Source of the DNA: Leishmania mexicana MHOM/GT/2001/U1103 | Taxonomy: Eukaryota > Euglenozoa > Kinetoplastea > Trypanosomatida > Trypanosomatidae | Reading direction: 5' to 3' | Length of the DNA stretch: 64,000 bases | Assembly: GCF_000234665.1 (NCBI RefSeq) | Contig: NC_018335.1 | Coordinates: 1,411,825 to 1,475,824, forward strand | Made by a program: the position numbers and the translations under genes | The notes under the pieces: generated by a model | Told to the model about the DNA's origin: nothing | Databases searched by the model: none | Seen by the model: only the letters and a program-made list of their open reading frames with translations | In this document: one piece after another, positions 60,449 to 64,000 of the stretch | Numbering within the stretch: the first letter of the stretch is position 1 | Layout: every line of letters starts with the position of its first letter

Positions 60449-60658
60449 ATGGCTCTCAACGAGCTGGCGCACCCATCCACAGCGTTCGCGCGAAGAGTAC
60501 GGTGCGCCTGTGCCTCGGTGCTGCGCGGCGTGTGTGTCTACTTCTATGCACAATGGTGTCTGTGGGTCTTCGTGCGTGTCGGTGTGGGCGCCAAGGAGAA
60601 TGAGACGTATTTACGAGGTGTGCAGCAAGGCAACAGCAACAGGGGGGCGAAGGAGTAG
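60449..60658 (+). CDS. Probable 69-residue membrane protein
   Basis: 69 residues, not recognised. A short basic N-terminus (MALNELAHPSTAFARRVR) precedes one hydrophobic, aromatic-rich segment at about 24-47 (VCVYFYAQWCLWVFVRVGVG) and a polar tail (NETYLRG...). It would sit as a single-span membrane protein. Support comes from position: ATG lies 16-19 nt after an excellent pyrimidine tract/AG, it is the first ATG there, and it occupies a 3.5-kb spacer that would otherwise be unusually long. Against: short length and no family. Small subunits of mitochondrial complexes often look like this, but I do not assign one. Confidence 0.5.
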   Translation: MALNELAHPSTAFARRVRCACASVLRGVCVYFYAQWCLWVFVRVGVGAKENETYLRGVQQGNSNRGAKE

Positions 60659-61270
60659 AGGACAGCGCACATGTGCACACATGCGAGAGTGTAAGGCTGG
60701 CCTACCGTGCAGTGTCACCGCACCACTCAAAGGCAGTGCAAGGGATAGGGGGGGGGGGCAGTCTCGCATGGCACGAGCGTCAACTGGCGGCTGATCCCCA
60801 CGCGACCGCCTGCGTGACTTCAATAGAGTTCACCACTCCTGCGTGACTGTGCACCACGCGCATTACTCAGTCATCTGAGCAGTGGCATCTGTCGCGCAGG
60901 ACATGCTGAGGCGCCGGTGTATACGCGGGCGGTGCTCCCGTGTCGCACTTTTACCCGCGCAAGCGCTTCCAGCGACATGGGTCTCTCTTACACGCCGCCG
61001 CTTTCACATTATCAGCGAGCTCTCCGTTGTTCATGGCGCAGCCTTTCAAGTCGTCTTCTCGCTCCCTTTCTTTCTTCTTTTGCCGCGTGGCAACCTCTGC
61101 GGTGTGCCGTCACTATGGCTTTGCTGATGCTGTGGGTAAGCGTCATCGTCACGGTGCTTCGCGTGCACACCACAGACGCGCCCTGTCCGCGAAACATTTG
61201 CCTAAGATTCGCTCATAGCAGAAGGGTCACGACGCTGCCGCTCTCTGGGGCGTCTCTCTGTTTGACTGTC
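60659..61270. other. Intergenic spacer
   Basis: G9-10 run near 60750-60759; T/C-rich stretch at 61050-61085 and CTCTCTGT near 61251-61262, just before the next ATG. No gene seen. Confidence 0.6.
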
Positions 61271-62356
61271 ATGGAGCTCCTCGGGCGGGAGTCTGAAGGG
61301 GTGGCCTCCATCGCGTGTAGTTCGGCGTCCACCACATCCTTTGCCACCCTTTCAAGCCACGGCACGCTGACACTCTGGGACGTGCGCATTCCAGGCAGGA
61401 ATTACATGAAATTTCGAAATCCAAATAGCGCCGCCGGCATGGAGGCTTCTGAGCTGCGCTACCTGCACGACCGACACGCGGCTGTCGCACTGTGCGGCAA
61501 GACTGTCCAACTCTTTGACACGCGCAAGTGCATCTCGTGTGTGTCTGAGTTTACTAGCGACAACGAGTGCGTCGCCTTCTTGAGAGACGAGCCACCGATG
61601 GACTCTACTACGACGCTGATTGTGGACGAGGAGGGCGGCATGTTTGCATACAACATTGCGGACGGCACCCGGCCTCCCTACATCGAGGCGTACGTCTTTG
61701 GTCAGCAGGAGCGCTCTCCCTTGCCAGAATACAGCCGATTCGGACGTCTAACAAACTACTGTAGCGGGTTGCACTGCGTTGATCTTGCCCCTGGCGAAGG
61801 CGTCACCGGTACACGACTGCTCTTTGCTGTTGGAATGGACGGCGCAGGCGCCCTCTACAGCGGGGCCGACGACGCGGATTCTACACGAGTTGCGTTCTCA
61901 ATTGCGCATGAGCCACCGAGCCCTGGCAATGCCCAAATGGTGAACCCGCCGCTCGTCAACTGCACCGCCATCTGTGGTGCGCAAGTGGCCGTGGGGAGGG
62001 CAGACGGCATGTACTCTGTCTACGAGATTGAGCGGAGCGGGCTCGACGAGGCAATGGCGTCTCCCGGCCACGCCATCAACGGGCTGTGCTACGTGGACTG
62101 GGTGTCGCCGGAGGTGCTGCTGACAGCATCGCTTTGCGGGGAGGTCACAGGATGGGCTGTCGGCGCATTCATGGCGGGCAGTAGCGCGGGGGCGGAAGAG
62201 GAGGCGGAGGGGCCGGAGGTGGTGGCAGCTCTTGCGCATCGAGAGGTACCCGGCTGCCAGCCAGCGACGGTTAACTGTGCTGACCGGCTTGCTGGCATGC
62301 ACTACATCTTTGGTGATCACCTAGGTGGCGTGACGTTGGCTCAGCTGGATCTCTGA
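61271..62356 (+). CDS. WD40-repeat-like protein
   Basis: 361 residues. Propeller-type repeats are visible: VASIACSSASTTSFATLSSHGTLTLWDVR (about 10-38, ending in the WD dipeptide), AALCGKTVQLFDTRK (about 75-88), an acidic strand LIVDEEGGMFAYNI, LLFAVGMDGAGALYS, AQVAVGRADGMYSVYEI and VLLTASLCGEVTGWAVG, ending GDHLGGVTLAQLDL. About six or seven blades fit the length. No other domain. The family within WD40 proteins is not clear; WDR53-like is a weak possibility. It is likely a scaffold. The first Met of the propeller (61271) follows a T/C-rich leader; the upstream frame encodes low-complexity leader only. Confidence 0.7.
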   Translation: MELLGRESEGVASIACSSASTTSFATLSSHGTLTLWDVRIPGRNYMKFRNPNSAAGMEASELRYLHDRHAAVALCGKTVQLFDTRKCISCVSEFTSDNECVAFLRDEPPMDSTTTLIVDEEGGMFAYNIADGTRPPYIEAYVFGQQERSPLPEYSRFGRLTNYCSGLHCVDLAPGEGVTGTRLLFAVGMDGAGALYSGADDADSTRVAFSIAHEPPSPGNAQMVNPPLVNCTAICGAQVAVGRADGMYSVYEIERSGLDEAMASPGHAINGLCYVDWVSPEVLLTASLCGEVTGWAVGAFMAGSSAGAEEEAEGPEVVAALAHREVPGCQPATVNCADRLAGMHYIFGDHLGGVTLAQLDL

Positions 62357-63391
62357 GCAGATTCGGTACCCTCTGTGGCGCATCTTTGTTTCTGTTGCGA
62401 GAACTAGTGGGGGGAGGAGGGGGGGGGGCTGCGTGTCTGGCGCATCTAGGCAGGTTGGGGCATGGTGTCTGCAGAGATACCGCCAGGGTTCGCCGGGGAG
62501 ACAAGCTGCGCGTCATTGGCGCGTTTTTGTCTTCGTGTCGCTACGCAGTGCACTTCTGAACGCTTCTCCTTCGCTGCCTTTCCTGGGTCCCACGTGCCGA
62601 TCTCCCTCAGTGGATCGCTGTGCCGCAGATACGCGTGCGCGGTTTTCTTTTATCCACTCACCTTTCCCGATGACAGGCGGGTGAGCGCGTTCCTCCGTGC
62701 GTGGCATCTCAGGGCCCAGTACATCTCCGCACCGTGCGGCAGGAAGACCAGCAGCCCCGCTAACGCTTGTCAAATGCCAGCCCACCTTTGGTGGTGAAAA
62801 GGGCCAAGCGCCTACGACACAAGGGAGGCCAGAGCGACGCATCGCTGCGGATGTCCGCGGCCAGGTCCTGGATGGGACGACGTCGAAGCGACCTGCGTCA
62901 GCGAGCGTGTCTGCGCCATCCCTGTGAATGGGCAGAGCGTCAGCGTGACTCAAGCGTACATCTCATCCCCTTGGTCCATACTGTCCACTGGTGTGGGGAC
63001 TGGCGGAGTGGGCGTGGGTGGGTGGCGTTTGAGGCGTGTGGCGTGCTTCGCTGCCTGCATCGGCGCATGGCTGCAACGCGTGTGTCTACAGCTGCTCCGC
63101 AGCACGCGATGTGGGGCCTGTGGCAGGCCGGGTAGAGTGTCACGTGAACTCGTGTTATATGGCGGAGTGCTTGCATTAAGGATAAATTCTTGTCACCGCG
63201 CTGCTGCGGCATTGGCGGCCTCCAGTGTTGATGTCGGCGGTATTTGCGAGTGCGCGTGCTTCTCCCCATCTGCCCTGCTCTGGAACCGTACTGTCCTTCT
63301 CTCTTTTTGTGTTCATCTTTGTGACTTCTGGCAATGCGCCCCACCGCGAACTGGCGAACCGTCCGTCTTTGTATTTCGCCCGAAAAGGGTG

Positions 63392-63682
63392 ATGGCCTCA
63401 CCGCTCGCCGAGCGTTTGCTTCGTGCGCGTGCATACGCGGATACCGCGCTCACATATCCGGCGAATGTGCTGATCGTCTGCGCTGTCCTTTTCCTTTCGT
63501 CATTTTTGTCTCTTCCCGACACTGCTGAAATGCTGACCTCTGACACGCCTGCGCTCATCCGTCTACACTTGCACATACACACCCACACACTCCTTCCGTG
63601 CAGCCTTCTCATACCCTCCAATCTCCTCACCCCACCCCACCTACTGCCATCTGGGATGCTGCACTGCAGGAAATTGCGGTAA
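63392..63682 (+). CDS. Possible small membrane-protein ORF
   Basis: 96 codons from an ATG. The first ~50 residues look protein-like: a charged N-terminus (SPLAERLLRARAYADTALTY) then one hydrophobic span (NVLIVCAVLFLSSFLSL) and an acidic stretch. The rest is His/Leu/Pro-rich and reads like translated pyrimidine-rich UTR. A pyrimidine tract lies 60 nt upstream. It may be a short gene, a truncated copy of a transporter N-terminus, or chance. Confidence 0.25.
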   Translation: MASPLAERLLRARAYADTALTYPANVLIVCAVLFLSSFLSLPDTAEMLTSDTPALIRLHLHIHTHTLLPCSLLIPSNLLTPPHLLPSGMLHCRKLR

Positions 63683-63854
63683 AGTTAGCCTCTCTTTTTT
63701 TTGGTGTTGACAGCGTCCCTGTGAGGGTTTATCACGACAAGCCGTCTACTAGCCCCACCTCCATCCACAACACCGTCTGCACCCCAGAGATCTGTGCATG
63801 TGTATCTCTCTCTCCTCGTTGCATATTTTATACCAGGAAGCTCAGCCACGACGC

Positions 63855-63888
63855 TCCTGCCCCCCTCCTCCTCCTCCGTCGAGTGCAG
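63855..63888 (+). promoter_or_regulatory. Pyrimidine tract and acceptor for the last gene
   Basis: C/T run with CTC repeats, then GAG (AG 63882-63883) and CAG (AG 63887-63888). The second AG abuts an ATG at 63889. Confidence 0.55.
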
Positions 63889-64000
63889 ATGCACGCTGGC
63901 ATACAAATGAGCCCAAACGACAAAATGGCAGAGAACGCGCCTTGCTTCGACTCAGGCAGCTTTTTCAAGTGGTGGCTCAACCCCAGCAAGATCTTCCGCA
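63889..64000 (+). CDS. 5' end of an unidentified protein gene (partial)
   Basis: Open to the right edge of the window (37 codons). Three in-frame ATGs occur at 63889, 63907 and 63925. If the CAG at 63888 is the acceptor, the second ATG (63907) may be used. The visible protein is CFDSGSFFKWWLNPSKIFR after a polar start; the aromatic-basic stretch could precede a membrane domain, but no family is recognised. Confidence 0.55.
   Translation, partial: MHAGIQMSPNDKMAENAPCFDSGSFFKWWLNPSKIFR

Larger units (their letters stand above)
62357..63888. other. Intergenic spacer with a possible small ORF
   Basis: G10 run near 62418-62428, otherwise mixed. A T/C tract at 63287-63325 precedes a possible small membrane-protein ORF (63392-63682). 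Further C/T runs at 63600-63650 and 63855-63880, the latter being the acceptor of the last gene. Confidence 0.55.

Noticed and set aside
62924..63391. Upstream part of the 252-codon frame near the right end
   Set aside because: Cys/Gly/Arg-rich, no domain; reads as spacer. Only the part from ATG 63392 was kept, as a weak candidate.
1..64000. Possible CRISPR array, prophage, bacterial operon or autonomous transposon
   Set aside because: No regularly spaced repeats, phage genes, transposase or reverse transcriptase; repeats are simple eukaryotic microsatellites.

Overview
This is nuclear DNA of a trypanosomatid flagellate, most like Leishmania or a close relative. The evidence is: about two dozen intron-less genes all on the + strand; long pyrimidine-rich spacers with CA/GT microsatellites; pyrimidine tract + AG signals (trans-splice acceptors) ahead of most start codons; GC-rich third codon positions; and lineage markers, namely a myosin XXI with two C-terminal UBA domains, two kinetoplast-associated proteins, a BT1-family pteridine/folate transporter and a WDR82 homologue. 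The window looks like the inside of one polycistronic transcription unit. There is no strand switch, and I found no tRNA or rRNA gene. From memory, the order KAP - CKS1 - myosin XXI suggests synteny with Leishmania chromosome 32; I could not check this.

Layout. 1-6.4 kb: the tail of an unknown gene, a PH-domain protein, a coiled-coil protein and a WD40 protein resembling TCAB1/WRAP53. 6.4-9.1 kb: a 100-N assembly gap that removes the 5' part of the first of two tandem 3-hydroxyisobutyryl-CoA hydrolase-like genes. 9.1-12.4 kb: a long spacer with a block of unlike composition, possibly a decayed retroposon. 12.4-30 kb: a disordered zinc-ribbon protein, an apparently mitochondrial protein with four cold-shock-like repeats, a small basic zinc-ribbon protein, a BT1 transporter, a TMEM18 protein, a small membrane protein, TYW3 and an enolase-like pseudoenzyme. 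30-36 kb: two kinetoplast-associated proteins and CKS1. 37-48 kb: a membrane-anchored TPR protein, SHQ1, WDR82, two divergent cornichon-like genes and a zinc-ribbon/coiled-coil protein. 49-64 kb: a ZNFX1-like cysteine-rich protein, myosin XXI, a probable 69-residue membrane protein, another WD40-like protein and the start of an unidentified gene.

Functional themes. Two H/ACA-RNP factors (TCAB1-like and SHQ1) lie in one unit, together with a tRNA-modification enzyme (TYW3) and a probable Pol II termination factor (WDR82). Trypanosomatid neighbours are co-transcribed for geometric reasons, so adjacency is weak evidence of shared function, except for the tandem paralogue pairs (HIBCH-like, KAP, cornichon-like). 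I see no bacterial-type operon, CRISPR array, prophage or clear autonomous mobile element. Start codons were chosen as the first ATG giving a sensible protein downstream of a likely splice acceptor; the longest open frames often begin upstream of these and were trimmed. All family assignments rest on reading motifs by eye.
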